This document shows, piece after piece, positions 1-9,048 of a stretch of DNA of 64,000 nt. Each line of letters starts with the position of its first letter. The stretch's first letter is position 1. The translations under genes and the position numbers were made by a program. Below the pieces are notes generated by a model that did not search any database, was not told the DNA's origin, and saw only the letters and a program-made list of their open reading frames with translations. Source of the DNA: Snodgrassella sp. CFCC 13594 (GTDB lineage: Bacteria > Pseudomonadota > Gammaproteobacteria > Burkholderiales > Neisseriaceae); assembly GCF_001590725.1 (NCBI RefSeq), contig NZ_LQXR01000001.1, positions 62,001 to 126,000 of the forward strand, in the 5' to 3' direction.

Positions 1-1357
1 CAAAATGCACTCGGGCCAGCTGGCTATCTCCCAGCAGTTGGACATTAAAATCGGTTTCACCAGAAACAAATTGATCGGCCAGGAATTGTTGGACGCGCAT
101 GCGCATGTCCGTATCAAATTGGTCTCTAGGCAGGTATACAATGGCGCTCACATAACGTTTGAAATCGTCTACGCGGGTAAATAAGCGCACCCGCGGCCGC
201 TCATTGAGCGCCACCATGCCACTGGCAATGTTGGCCAAATCGGCCGCATGGATTTCAAATAGTTCATCGCGTGGATATGTTTGCAGCACAAAATGCAGGG
301 TTTTGTCTTTATAGCTATCGTGAATAAAATCACATTGATTGACGACGTAATCGGCTTTCTGGCGCAATATGGGAATATCCCATACGCTGGATAAGTAAGC
401 TTTGGCGGTATACAGGCCGATAAAACGCCATTGGCCGATGACTTGGCCCAATTCATTGCGTTTTTGAATGCCGATTAAATCGTAATAGGCATTGCGGTGC
501 AAATTGGCGCGGCGCTGGGATTTATTGAGTATCAAGCGATCGCCTTTGAGCCACGCTTTTTTGTCCTCCTCACTTAAGGCTGCAAAACCAGAGGAATAGG
601 CATGCTGGCTCTGTGAGAGTACCCCCATCCGACTGTCAGCCACCATTTGTAGTTGCTGGTGTTGTTCACCATCGGCCACCAGTGCGTATTCGCAATAACC
701 CATAAACAAGAAATGATTGTTGGCCAGCCAATCCAAATAGGCCACCACTTCGGCTTGATCAGCACGACCTTCTTCAATTATGGTTTCGCGAATGTGGGTC
801 AACTGAGCACGCATCGTTTGTTCGTTGTCAACCACAGAGTGCAAGTCTCGCAGCATGCTATGCAGTGCCTCAGCCAACGCTGTTGCTTCATTTTCAGGTA
901 GCCGCTGAATGGCCACCTGAATCAGAGATTCTTTATTTTGATCGGTATTTTTGCTGCGCATCCATTGTTTGATGTGTCCGCTGCTGTCGCGTTGAGCGGT
1001 GATGACTGGGTGTACCAGCCACTGCAATTGTGCATGGTGTTGATTGAGATTAACGAATAATGAATCAATCAAAAACGGCATGTCTTTGGTGACCATTTCA
1101 AATACGGTGGCATCGGGTGCAAAGGCGGCATCAGAATCATGCTGCTGGTAACGCAGCAAGGCTTCATTGGGCTCTCTGGGTTGTTGTGCGAAGGTGTAGT
1201 GCGAGTAGGCGGCAGCCAGCAGCTGTTGTTGGCTGTGGTTTTGTAAGTCGCCCATGTCGGCGTCTTCATAATAGTATTGTAAAAATAACGCAAAATTATC
1301 TGGGTAGCCTTGTGCGGCATCTTGCAGTGTTTGAATGAGTTGGTCTATGGCACTCAT
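1..1357 (-). CDS. gdhB: NAD-dependent glutamate dehydrogenase, large (about 1,600-residue) class, N-terminal part only
   Basis: The reading frame opens at an ATG (1357-1355) and stays open for 452 codons to the window edge, so the catalytic domain lies outside. The protein begins MSAIDQLIQTLQDAAQGYPD. Visible blocks typical of the N-terminal regulatory part of large NAD-GDHs include FLFMGYCEYAL, GQWRFIGLYTAKAYL, LQTYPRDELFEI and RPRVRLFTRVDDFKRYVSA. The family oxidatively deaminates glutamate to 2-oxoglutarate, feeding the TCA cycle. A gene this long cannot be mistaken for the small hexameric GDHs, whose sequence lacks these N-terminal blocks. No frameshift is seen in the visible part. Family assignment is by recognition of these blocks; the exact symbol is a convention. 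Confidence 0.85.
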   Translation of the reverse strand, partial: MSAIDQLIQTLQDAAQGYPDNFALFLQYYYEDADMGDLQNHSQQQLLAAAYSHYTFAQQPREPNEALLRYQQHDSDAAFAPDATVFEMVTKDMPFLIDSLFVNLNQHHAQLQWLVHPVITAQRDSSGHIKQWMRSKNTDQNKESLIQVAIQRLPENEATALAEALHSMLRDLHSVVDNEQTMRAQLTHIRETIIEEGRADQAEVVAYLDWLANNHFLFMGYCEYALVADGEQHQQLQMVADSRMGVLSQSQHAYSSGFAALSEEDKKAWLKGDRLILNKSQRRANLHRNAYYDLIGIQKRNELGQVIGQWRFIGLYTAKAYLSSVWDIPILRQKADYVVNQCDFIHDSYKDKTLHFVLQTYPRDELFEIHAADLANIASGMVALNERPRVRLFTRVDDFKRYVSAIVYLPRDQFDTDMRMRVQQFLADQFVSGETDFNVQLLGDSQLARVHF

Positions 1358-1790
1358 GGGGTTTCCTGAAGGGATGTCGTTACAAAAAATTGGCTACGTG
1401 AAGTCGGCCGGGTAATCAATTGACAACGCCATACATAATAAAAGAGCGGTAAACAGGGTGCGGGGATATTTTTGGCTTGCCATTGTTGATGCTCACCATA
1501 CGGGTTTTGCTAGGCTTATTCAATCTCAAAAGGTGCTGCATTGCACAAAATAAACAAGGTCATGTTGATTAGGATGATGCAGAATTGGTGTGAAACCTTG
1601 ATGACTATTCAGGAAGCTTAGATGGGGTTTGGGTTGGTTTTGAGAAGTGGCCGCTTAATGTTGTTAATCCTGTTTCTAGGCATTGAACATTGAGCATGGG
1701 CGTGGTTGTAAGTCATGTGTTTTGGGGTGTAGAACGAGCATCACCATAGGTAAGGCGGGTTTGAGTTAAGGGCCCATGAAGCACAAATAT
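1358..1790. other. Intergenic region upstream of the glutamate dehydrogenase
   Basis: About 430 bases with no convincing reading frame. It must hold the minus-strand promoter of the dehydrogenase. I see no repeat or strong palindrome beyond the inverted uptake-sequence pair that follows at 1791. Confidence 0.5.
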
Positions 1791-1827
1791 AAAATAGGCT
1801 GCCTGAACAATTCAGGCAGCCTATTTT
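1791..1827 (-). terminator. Hairpin of two inverted uptake sequences, terminator of the aminotransferase
   Basis: Perfect 17-base arms (AAAATAGGCTGCCTGAA and its complement) with a three-base CAA loop, followed by T residues on both strands. It lies 15 bases beyond the stop codon of the aminotransferase. The arms contain two exact copies of AGGCTGCCTGAA in opposite orientation (1796-1807 and 1811-1822). Confidence 0.85.
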
Positions 1828-1841
1828 GGCGTGATAGCGTT

Positions 1842-3035
1842 TTATTTCAATACTTCGGCCATGGCATTGGCGACATAATCAATATTTTGATTATTTAAAC
1901 CGGCCACGCACATGCGCCCGTTATTGACCATATACACACCAAATTCAGTTTGCAGGCGTTCCACTTGAGCTGGATTCAATCCAGTAAAGCTAAACATGCC
2001 GCGCTGTTTGGTGAAATAGGAAAAATCACGCCCAGGTACTTTGGCGCTCAACGCGTCTTGTAATTTCTGGCGCATGGCACGAATGCGGTCACGCATTTCA
2101 TATACCTCGCCCACCCACTGGGTAAACAGTGCATCGTCATTCATCACGCGATCAACCACATGACCACCATGAGAAGGTGGGCTGGAATACAGTTTACGTA
2201 CAGTAAATTTGAGCTGGCCTTGAACCAATTTGGCCTCTTCGGCAGAAGGGCATACTACAGACAAGCCGCCGACGCGTTCACCGTACATCGATAAATTTTT
2301 GGAGAAAGAATTGCTGACAAAGACGCTCAATCCTCTAGCCACTGCTTGGCGAATGGCATAAGCGTCTGCATCCATGTCTTCGCCAAAACCTTGGTAGGCA
2401 ATGTCCATGAAAGGCATCAGTTTTTTATCTTGAATGATGGTCAGCACTTCATCCCATTGTGCAGGGCTCAAATCCACCCCAGTGGGGTTGTGGCAGCAAG
2501 GATGCAGTAATACCACGTCGCCTTCATTTAAACCCTTCAAAAAATCAGTCATCTCGGCGAATTTAACACCAATGGTGGCCGGATCGTAGTAGGGATATTT
2601 GCCTACTTCAAAACCCGCTCCTTCAAAGATACTGATGTGATTTCCCCATGTGGGATTGCTGACATAGACTTTGGCTTTTGGGAACCAATGACGAATAAAT
2701 TCTGCCCCCACGCGCAAAGCACCTGAGCCGCCTAAGCTGGCGATAGTGGCAATTCGCTGTGCTTTCACGGCTTCATTATCGGCACCAAAAAGTAAATGCT
2801 GGCAGGCCAAACGGTAACCAGGCAGCCCATCCATGGGTAAGTAAGGGCGGGGTTGTGGCGGATTGGCCATTTGTGTTTCCACGGCTTTGACGCAATTCAA
2901 AACCGGCAGGCGTCCTGCTTCATCGTAATACACGCCCACACCCAAGTTGACTTTGTTGCTGCGGGTGTCTTCTTTAAATTTGTCCATCAGCCCCAAAATG
3001 GGGTCGCCAGGATAAAATTCGACATGTTGAAACAT
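1842..3035 (-). CDS. tyrB: Aromatic/aspartate amino acid aminotransferase (class I, PLP)
   Basis: 397 residues, the normal length for the AspC/TyrB subgroup. It transfers amino groups between aspartate or aromatic amino acids and 2-oxoglutarate in the cytoplasm. Seen in the sequence: start MFQHVEFYPGDPILGLMD, the SNPTWGNH block (residues 126-133), HNPTGVDLS (182-190), and SNSFSKN with the PLP-binding lysine at about residue 246, followed by the phosphate-binding arginine in GERVGGLSV. The C-terminal FSFTGL block is present. It is a single-gene unit with its own hairpin terminator. Sequence alone does not settle aspartate versus aromatic preference; Neisseria orthologues are usually named aromatic aminotransferase. 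Confidence 0.9.
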   Translation of the reverse strand: MFQHVEFYPGDPILGLMDKFKEDTRSNKVNLGVGVYYDEAGRLPVLNCVKAVETQMANPPQPRPYLPMDGLPGYRLACQHLLFGADNEAVKAQRIATIASLGGSGALRVGAEFIRHWFPKAKVYVSNPTWGNHISIFEGAGFEVGKYPYYDPATIGVKFAEMTDFLKGLNEGDVVLLHPCCHNPTGVDLSPAQWDEVLTIIQDKKLMPFMDIAYQGFGEDMDADAYAIRQAVARGLSVFVSNSFSKNLSMYGERVGGLSVVCPSAEEAKLVQGQLKFTVRKLYSSPPSHGGHVVDRVMNDDALFTQWVGEVYEMRDRIRAMRQKLQDALSAKVPGRDFSYFTKQRGMFSFTGLNPAQVERLQTEFGVYMVNNGRMCVAGLNNQNIDYVANAMAEVLK

Positions 3036-3147
3036 GGGGTTTTCCTTATGGAGACTGTTGCATCAGCCAGCCTGAGCTCAAGCAGGCCCTAAAAATGAAG
3101 TTAAAATTGTACTCTGATTGTTTTGGTTAAGCGATTGTCTTGCTCGC

Positions 3148-3876
3148 CTATTTCTTGCGAAATACCAAATCCCATACCCCGTGCCCGAGGCGCTTTCCGC
3201 GCGCTTCAAATTTGGTTTCTGGGCGGTAATCAGGTGTGGGTGCGTAGGCATCAGCCGTATTATTCAATTCGGGAAATGCATTCAGTACGGCCAGCATTTG
3301 TTCAGCATATTCTTGCCAGTCGGTGGCCAGATGGAGATAGCCACCGCTTTTGAGCTTGGGTAAAAGCTTGGAGACAAAAGGGGGCTGAATCAAGCGGCGT
3401 TTATTGTGGCGCTTTTTGTGCCAAGGATCTGGGAAAAAGATGTGTATGCCATCTAGGCTTTTATCCGCCAACATATTATCGACCACCTCAACAGCGTCAT
3501 GTCGCATCACCCGCAGATTAGAGAGTTGTTGTTCGTCAATCAGCTTGAGTAAATTGCCTACGCCGGGGCCGTGTACATCAATCGCCAAAAAATCATTTTC
3601 AGGCAGCCTGGAGGCAATCTCTGCTGTGGCCGTGCCCATACCAAAGCCAATTTCCAGAATTTTAGGTGCAGAACGGGAAAAATATTGATCTAAATCGACT
3701 GTTTGGCCTTGGTAATCCAGGCCAAATTGTGGCCATAAAGTATCAATAGCGCGTTGTTGTGCTGCGGTCATGTGGCTTTGGCGCAATACGAAGCTGCGTA
3801 TGCTGCGGGGATGAGCGGTGTCTGGCGTTGATGCTTCAGCCGGCATGTGGACGGGTTGATTGTGCGAAGAAGGCAT
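3148..3876 (-). CDS. trmB: tRNA (guanine-N7-)-methyltransferase
   Basis: 242 residues. It methylates G46 of tRNA using S-adenosylmethionine. The SAM-binding motif [11 protein letters not shown] lies at residues 74-84 and the family signature [15 protein letters not shown] at 147-161. The first ~30 residues are poorly conserved, so the start is uncertain; no strong Shine-Dalgarno sequence precedes the first ATG, and an in-frame ATG also occurs at 3846. The gene follows aroB by 12 bases on the same strand, so it probably forms the tail of the pil-aro transcription unit. An exact uptake sequence lies inside the coding region. Confidence 0.93.
   Translation of the reverse strand: MPSSHNQPVHMPAEASTPDTAHPRSIRSFVLRQSHMTAAQQRAIDTLWPQFGLDYQGQTVDLDQYFSRSAPKILEIGFGMGTATAEIASRLPENDFLAIDVHGPGVGNLLKLIDEQQLSNLRVMRHDAVEVVDNMLADKSLDGIHIFFPDPWHKKRHNKRRLIQPPFVSKLLPKLKSGGYLHLATDWQEYAEQMLAVLNAFPELNNTADAYAPTPDYRPETKFEARGKRLGHGVWDLVFRKK
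3598..3609 (-). repeat. DNA uptake sequence within trmB
   Basis: Exact AGGCTGCCTGAA on the minus strand, read in the coding region as part of RLPENDF. Confidence 0.7.
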
Positions 3877-3888
3877 GGGTGATCACTA

Positions 3889-4983
3889 TTAATGAGTAGA
3901 TGAAGGCAGGTAATTCGCCAGTGCTGCGTGTAATTGAGTGTGGGTAATGTGGTCGGCCATGCTGGCCTGTCCCAGTTGATTCAGTACCACAAAGCGCAGA
4001 TGGCCATCTTGGACTTTTTTATCGTGTTGCATATGGCGCATCCAAGCGTCCAGCGACATGTGTGGTGGCTCCGTTGGCAGAGCATAGGCCTGAAGGAGGC
4101 TGATTACGCGTTGGGTATCTTGGGCACTCAGATAACCCAATTCTTCGGATAAGCGGCAAGCCAAGACCATGCCAGCGGCTACGGCTTCTCCGTGCAGCCA
4201 AGTGCCATAGCCCATTTCTGCTTCAATCGCGTGACCAAACGTATGGCCTAAGTTTAAATATGCCCGGATGCCCTGTTCCTTTTCATCTTGCGCTACTATG
4301 TCGGCTTTCATTTGGCAGCAATGGGCGATCATGTGTGCCAATGCTTGGGGGTCTTGTGCTGTAATGGATGAACTGTTTTGTTCCAGCCACGTCAAAAAAG
4401 AAGCGTCGCCCAAAAGGGCATATTTGACCACTTCGGCCATACCTGCCGAGAATTCGCGCGGTGGGAGGGTTTTCAGGCAGCCTAAATCTGCCATCACGGC
4501 CTGCGGTTGGTAAAACGCGCCGATCATATTTTTGCCCAAAGGATGGTTAATGGCGGTTTTACCCCCAACAGAAGAATCAACTTGGCTTAGTAGCGTGGTG
4601 GGAATTTGGATAAAAGGCGCACCACGTTGGTAGGTAGCGGCAGCAAATCCAACCATATCACCAATCACGCCGCCACCCAGCGCAACCAAGGTGGTTTTGC
4701 GCTCGGCATGGTGCCGCATGAGTCCATCAAAAATCAGGTTGAGGGTTGACCAATTTTTGTGGGCTTCGCCATCGGGTAAAATGATGCTGAAAAAGTCACT
4801 GTTTAATTCACTAAATATCCGTTGCCAGCGCTCTAAATACAACGGAGCAACTGTTTCATTTGTCACGATGGCGATTTTCTGGCCGACATAAGGCATGAGA
4901 AGCGAGGCAGCGTGTTGGGATAAATCGCCATCAATGAAAATGGGATAGGCATGAGAAGACGTGTGGACGGTTAACGAATGCAT
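3889..4983 (-). CDS. aroB: 3-dehydroquinate synthase
   Basis: 364 residues. Second step of the shikimate pathway: NAD- and metal-dependent cyclisation of DAHP to 3-dehydroquinate. Visible: the NAD-binding [19 protein letters not shown], the substrate-binding [20 protein letters not shown], and the metal ligands in [12 protein letters not shown] (Glu), [11 protein letters not shown] (His) and [10 protein letters not shown] (His). Its start overlaps the end of aroK by 13 bases, so the two are translationally coupled and transcribed together. The order pilQ-aroK-aroB is the Neisseria arrangement. Confidence 0.96.
   Translation of the reverse strand: MHSLTVHTSSHAYPIFIDGDLSQHAASLLMPYVGQKIAIVTNETVAPLYLERWQRIFSELNSDFFSIILPDGEAHKNWSTLNLIFDGLMRHHAERKTTLVALGGGVIGDMVGFAAATYQRGAPFIQIPTTLLSQVDSSVGGKTAINHPLGKNMIGAFYQPQAVMADLGCLKTLPPREFSAGMAEVVKYALLGDASFLTWLEQNSSSITAQDPQALAHMIAHCCQMKADIVAQDEKEQGIRAYLNLGHTFGHAIEAEMGYGTWLHGEAVAAGMVLACRLSEELGYLSAQDTQRVISLLQAYALPTEPPHMSLDAWMRHMQHDKKVQDGHLRFVVLNQLGQASMADHITHTQLHAALANYLPSSTH
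4472..4483 (-). repeat. DNA uptake sequence within aroB
   Basis: Exact copy embedded in coding sequence just before the codons for [11 protein letters not shown]. Confidence 0.7.
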
Positions 4984-5510
4984 GAATGTGACTCTAAAGA
5001 AAGCGTATGGATGATTCTGGATAGTGTTTGTTGGGCATATTGGTCATTCACGTCAATGATGTGGTGTGCCGCCGAACGATAAATGGGATCGCGCTGAGCA
5101 TACAAATCTTGCAGCTTAGCCAATGGATCCGCCACTTGTAATAATGGACGGTTTTTGTCATAACGCGTGCGCATCAACAACAATTCTGGTTGCGCATGTA
5201 GATACACTACTTGGCCACGAGAGCGTAATTTCTCTCGATTGGTGGGCTGCAAAATGGCGCCACCGCCGGTGGCCAAGACAATATTGGTTTTTTGGGTAAT
5301 TTCATCAATCACTGCGGCTTCTCTGGCCCGAAAACCGGCTTCCCCTTCCAGTTCAAAAATGGTGGGAATGCTGACGCCGGTGCGGACGCATATTTCCTGG
5401 TCGCTGTCATAAAATGCGCGACTCAGTTGCAGTGCCAATTGTTTGCCCAAGGTGGTTTTACCCGCCCCCATCAAACCAATTAGAAAAAGATTGCCAGCCA
5501 TGGTGTCCAT
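4971..5510 (-). CDS. aroK: Shikimate kinase
   Basis: Phosphorylates shikimate in aromatic amino-acid synthesis. The Walker A motif [14 protein letters not shown] sits near the N-terminus. The shikimate-binding DSDQE, the GGGAI motif and the lid region (RPLLQ) follow in the usual order. The start is unclear. In-frame candidates are GTG 5546 and ATGs at 5519, 5510 and 5501, none with a good Shine-Dalgarno sequence. The family has only a few residues before FLIG, which favours 5510 (179 residues) or 5501 (176). All three ATGs fall inside a perfect hairpin, listed separately. The 3' end overlaps aroB by 13 bases. Confidence 0.9.
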   Translation of the reverse strand: MDTMAGNLFLIGLMGAGKTTLGKQLALQLSRAFYDSDQEICVRTGVSIPTIFELEGEAGFRAREAAVIDEITQKTNIVLATGGGAILQPTNREKLRSRGQVVYLHAQPELLLMRTRYDKNRPLLQVADPLAKLQDLYAQRDPIYRSAAHHIIDVNDQYAQQTLSRIIHTLSLESHSCIR

Positions 5511-5518
5511 GGCTGGCA
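5492..5518 (-). promoter_or_regulatory. Perfect 12-bp hairpin covering the aroK start codons
   Basis: TGCCAGCCATGG and CCATGGCTGGCA flank a three-base loop (ACA on the coding strand). The structure contains or touches three possible ATG starts of aroK and lies between pilQ and aroK. In mRNA it would be very stable and would hide the initiation region. It has no T-run, so it is unlikely to be a terminator. A role in setting aroK translation or in processing the pilQ-aroK message is inference. Confidence 0.5.
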
Positions 5519-5561
5519 TTTTAACCGAAGGCGAGCACTTACGCACCCGCTTGTAATGGTT

Positions 5562-7718
5562 TTAGTAACGCAAAGCGCTGCCCGTGGTGTTCATGATGCG
5601 CGGGGTGATGAAAATCAACAGTTCATTACGCGTTTGACTTTTTTTCTGGTATTTAAACAAGTTGCCAATAACAGGAATATCACCTAATAAAGGTACTTTA
5701 TCTTGGCTGTTGGCATTTTCTTCTTGGTAGATACCACCCAGAATTAAAGTGCCACCATTTTCGACCATGGCTCGAGTATCAACACTTTTAGTGTTAATAC
5801 AAGGCTCTGAAGCGGTACAGGTATAATCAGGGCTATCTTTATTTACTTTTACATCCATAATGATGTTGCCATCAGGTGTAATTTGCGGCAACACTTTCAA
5901 AGACATCACGGCTTTTTTGAAGCTAATGGAAGTGGCGCCACTGGAAGAAGCTTCTTGGTATGGAATTTCCGTACCAGATTCAATCGAAGCTTCTTTGCGG
6001 TCTTGGGTTAATACACGCGGGCTGGAAATGATTTTGGTTTTACCTTCGGCTTGGCTGGCGGACAACTCCAGACCCAATGCACCAGAAGCAAAACTATGAA
6101 CCAATGCAATGGAGGAGGTGGCGGCGCTTGCAGGTAAATTAACATTAGGATTTAAATTGAATAAACCTGTGGAGTTACTGGCATTATTGGCCGTATTTGA
6201 GTTATTGATTGCGTCACTCCAGTTAGAGCCCCAGTGATTTGAGCCTGAACTCTTATGAAAACCGAATTTAACACCCAATTCCCTAGAAAAACTGTCTGTG
6301 GCTTCAACAATTCGGGCCTCAATCATTACTTGCTGAGCAGGCACATCCAATTGTGCAATTAAGCGTTCAAATTTTTTCACCACCGAAGCAATATCCGTGA
6401 TGATTAAGGTATTGGTCGCAGGATCAATCAATGCGCTACCGCGTGCTGATAATATGGTGTTGCTGTTGCCATTGCTACTACTGCTGCTGCCATCTTCCAA
6501 TTTCAAAATCTTGCGGAATTCTTCCACATTCTTGTATTTCAACTGAAAAGTTTGCGACAGCAAAGGACCCAATGTGTCAATTTCGTTTTGCGCTTGTAAA
6601 ACCGATTTATCTCGAGCTAAGAGTTCGTCACGTGGAGCCACGTTGATGATATTGCCCTCGCGACGCGAGTCTAAATTGCGGGATTGCATCACCAAATCGA
6701 GTGCTTGATCCCATGGAACATCTTTGAGGGAGATCGTCATCTTCCCTTGCACGCTGTCGCTAGCGACAATGTTCATGCCGGATTCTTTAGCCAATATCTG
6801 TAAGATGGTACGTACATCCACATCTTGGAAATCCAAAGACACGCGCCGCCCATTGAAGGACTTCGTGTTCGTTTTAAGCCCGCTGGCGGCCACGTCGGTA
6901 TTGGCAGAAACTTCAATGATTTGATTGCCACCCGTGGTGCGTTGGGTATAAGCCCAGTTGCCTTGCATTCGTAGAGTAAGTTCTGTGTCATTCCCAAGGC
7001 GGCGTAGCTGTACAGTGCGTACTGGGGTACTGAAGTCAGCAACATCTAAATTTCGCTGTTGTTCTGTAGGCAGTGGGTTATTTTTATAAGTAAAAATCAA
7101 ACGATCACCTTGGCGTTTTACTGAAGGTGTGCCTTGCAGTGAAGAAACATTCACAGAAACGATGCCAGAGTTGTTGCGACCTTTACGGAAGTCAACACTA
7201 ATCGGGGCAGTAGGAATTGCCGATGTGCTTACTGCACCTGTAGAAGCAGATGATTGTGTGATCACTTGCTCATTGATGGTGGCGATGGGTAGTGGAGGGG
7301 GTGTTACCGTTGAGGTCAAAGGTGCTGCAGTGGCCGTTTTGGATTCTTGTACATAAATCCATACTTCTTGGCCTTTGACTTCTGCGTTGTATTGGCCGCT
7401 TTTATTCAATGATAAAACCACACGAGATCGGCCGGCGCTTTGTACCGCTTCGATTTGTTTGAGCAGTGCATCGCTGTATTCTAATTCATTTTGTGCCATG
7501 GATACGCCCGTATCGGCAAAGTCCAAAGCAATTCGGGCAGGGGCGTCTGTGGTGAAACCACTGGGCAACACTGCGCCATGATCAAATTTAATTTTGATGA
7601 CCTTTTGTTTATTCGGCAAAGAGCTTACGTTGATTCCGGTAATATTGCCTGCCCATACGTTTTGACACAGCAAGCCCAAGCCCAAAGCAGACATGATTGT
7701 AATGGTTTTGATTTTCAT
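5562..7718 (-). CDS. pilQ: Type IV pilus outer-membrane secretin PilQ
   Basis: 718 residues. It forms the outer-membrane channel for pilus extrusion and, in Neisseriaceae, for DNA uptake. In order: a cleavable signal peptide (residues 1-23, ending VWAG), AMIN domain around 25-130, a second AMIN-like domain around 175-275, the secretin N0 domain around 290-350 (RVSLDFQDVDVRTILQILAK), a NolW-type domain around 385-485, and the secretin core to the C-terminus (VPLLGDIPVIGNLFKYQ). Between NolW and core there is a Ser/Asn-rich stretch. The start ATG has AGGGA upstream. I see none of the octapeptide repeats reported for meningococcal PilQ. Last pil gene in the pilMNOPQ operon. Confidence 0.96.
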   Translation of the reverse strand: MKIKTITIMSALGLGLLCQNVWAGNITGINVSSLPNKQKVIKIKFDHGAVLPSGFTTDAPARIALDFADTGVSMAQNELEYSDALLKQIEAVQSAGRSRVVLSLNKSGQYNAEVKGQEVWIYVQESKTATAAPLTSTVTPPPLPIATINEQVITQSSASTGAVSTSAIPTAPISVDFRKGRNNSGIVSVNVSSLQGTPSVKRQGDRLIFTYKNNPLPTEQQRNLDVADFSTPVRTVQLRRLGNDTELTLRMQGNWAYTQRTTGGNQIIEVSANTDVAASGLKTNTKSFNGRRVSLDFQDVDVRTILQILAKESGMNIVASDSVQGKMTISLKDVPWDQALDLVMQSRNLDSRREGNIINVAPRDELLARDKSVLQAQNEIDTLGPLLSQTFQLKYKNVEEFRKILKLEDGSSSSSNGNSNTILSARGSALIDPATNTLIITDIASVVKKFERLIAQLDVPAQQVMIEARIVEATDSFSRELGVKFGFHKSSGSNHWGSNWSDAINNSNTANNASNSTGLFNLNPNVNLPASAATSSIALVHSFASGALGLELSASQAEGKTKIISSPRVLTQDRKEASIESGTEIPYQEASSSGATSISFKKAVMSLKVLPQITPDGNIIMDVKVNKDSPDYTCTASEPCINTKSVDTRAMVENGGTLILGGIYQEENANSQDKVPLLGDIPVIGNLFKYQKKSQTRNELLIFITPRIMNTTGSALRY

Positions 7719-7736
7719 CGTTTAATCCCTAATGGT

Positions 7737-8300
7737 TTACTGATTTTTAGCGTTGGAGGCAGAGCCTGCGCCCGGTTGCCCATTGTTGCCTGAATCATCG
7801 GCTTCGAGGGGCTTGGTGATACGACGGTTGGTCCAATTGCCATATGTGTCTTCTACCAATTCAGTGATGACCAGTGAATCAGGCGTGATCGCGCTGATAC
7901 GGCCATAGTTTTGGCCCATGTAGTTGCCTAGGCCAACTGTGTAGACATGGCCATCGGCCACCACAAAAGCAGAAGGGGCCTTGCCCTTGGCTTGAAATGA
8001 GCCGACATATTTCAAACTTTCAAGGCTGAAATTTTCTAAAATTTGCTTGGGTCGGTTGAAATTCGGTGAGTTGGCACCTTGCATCCCTACCTTCAGGCGC
8101 GCGGGGTCAAAATCATTGAGGCCAGTCATTGCCGGAGGGGTATAAGTCGCCATCGCTGATAAAGATGGGGGCGCTGCCTTTTGTATTTTGGCTTTGGCCT
8201 GTTGGCGGGTATTTTGCATCCATTCTTGTAAGTCTTCATCTGGCGAGGAGCAACCCGCTAAAGTAAGCATCCCCAAGAGTAATATTAAATATTTGTTCAT
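7737..8300 (-). CDS. pilP: Type IV pilus assembly lipoprotein PilP
   Basis: 187 residues from the chosen ATG (8300). That start gives a proper lipoprotein signal, MNKYLILLLGMLTLAGC, with the lipobox cysteine; an upstream in-frame start at 8348 would bury it. PilP is an inner-membrane-anchored periplasmic lipoprotein that links PilN/PilO to PilQ. The N-terminal third is Ala/Pro-rich and probably extended. The C-terminal half (KYVGSFQAKGKAPSAFVVAD, then GNYMGQNYGRI) is the conserved beta domain. It ends in a Gly/Asn/Ser-rich tail. It starts 64 bases after pilO and ends 18 bases before pilQ. Confidence 0.93.
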   Translation of the reverse strand: MNKYLILLLGMLTLAGCSSPDEDLQEWMQNTRQQAKAKIQKAAPPSLSAMATYTPPAMTGLNDFDPARLKVGMQGANSPNFNRPKQILENFSLESLKYVGSFQAKGKAPSAFVVADGHVYTVGLGNYMGQNYGRISAITPDSLVITELVEDTYGNWTNRRITKPLEADDSGNNGQPGAGSASNAKNQ

Positions 8301-8364
8301 TTTTAGTCGCTCAAAACGATAATTCATCAAATAGGATTGTTTGTTCACCAGCCATCATGTCATG

Positions 8365-9006
8365 TTATGGATTCTGGTTTCCTTGGCTATTATTTTTGTT
8401 TTTTTCGTTTTCTGTATTGGCTTGGCCGGGAGGCAGTGATTTATAGGTATTGGCAATTGCCCCTAAAGTTAAATCAGCCGTCTTATCATTTTTTTGTAGA
8501 TTTAAGGTATCTAGAGTCACGATACGAGACAATTTGCCCACATCTCGAGTGAATTGGCTAATTTGATTGTAGCTGCCGCTCAAGGAAATACTGTAGGGCA
8601 GTTTTTGAATGGCTCCGTCATTAACAACAGGATTTGGTGTCACGCTGTCCATGCGCAAACCGTTGCTTGCGGCTGCCTGATGCAGTTCTTGAATGAGGTT
8701 AGGAATCTCTGCTTCAGTGGGCAATTGCTTCAGTAGAATCGTATAAGTACTGTTAATTTGTTTTAATTCTGCTTTTAAAGCATCCAGATTGGCTGCCTGA
8801 AGGCTTTTTTGAGTATAGGTTTGCTTGAGTGTTTCTTCTTCTTGGCTCAATTGGTCTATTTGGCTCAATTGATCTCGATATAAGGCAAAATAGGCCAACA
8901 CCACAATAAATATTGTCAATACTACCGCCAAAACCATTTTGGCTGGCTGATTGAGTTGGTATAGATTATTGATATTGACTTCGTTTAGTTTAATTTTGTT
9001 AGCCAT
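8365..9006 (-). CDS. pilO: Type IV pilus inner-membrane protein PilO
   Basis: 213 residues. One transmembrane segment at about 24-42 (VLAVVLTIFIVVLAYFAL), followed by a coiled coil (residues 45-90, RDQLSQIDQLSQEEETLKQT) and a periplasmic ferredoxin-like domain. It pairs with PilN to form the alignment subcomplex between the PilM ring and PilP/PilQ. The last ~20 residues are a Gln/Asn/Lys-rich tail. Position 3 of the five-gene operon. Confidence 0.94.
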   Translation of the reverse strand: MANKIKLNEVNINNLYQLNQPAKMVLAVVLTIFIVVLAYFALYRDQLSQIDQLSQEEETLKQTYTQKSLQAANLDALKAELKQINSTYTILLKQLPTEAEIPNLIQELHQAAASNGLRMDSVTPNPVVNDGAIQKLPYSISLSGSYNQISQFTRDVGKLSRIVTLDTLNLQKNDKTADLTLGAIANTYKSLPPGQANTENEKNKNNSQGNQNP

Positions 9007-9048
9007 GTTTTAATTCCTAATTGGCGAAAGGTTTTGCCATTAATGCCA

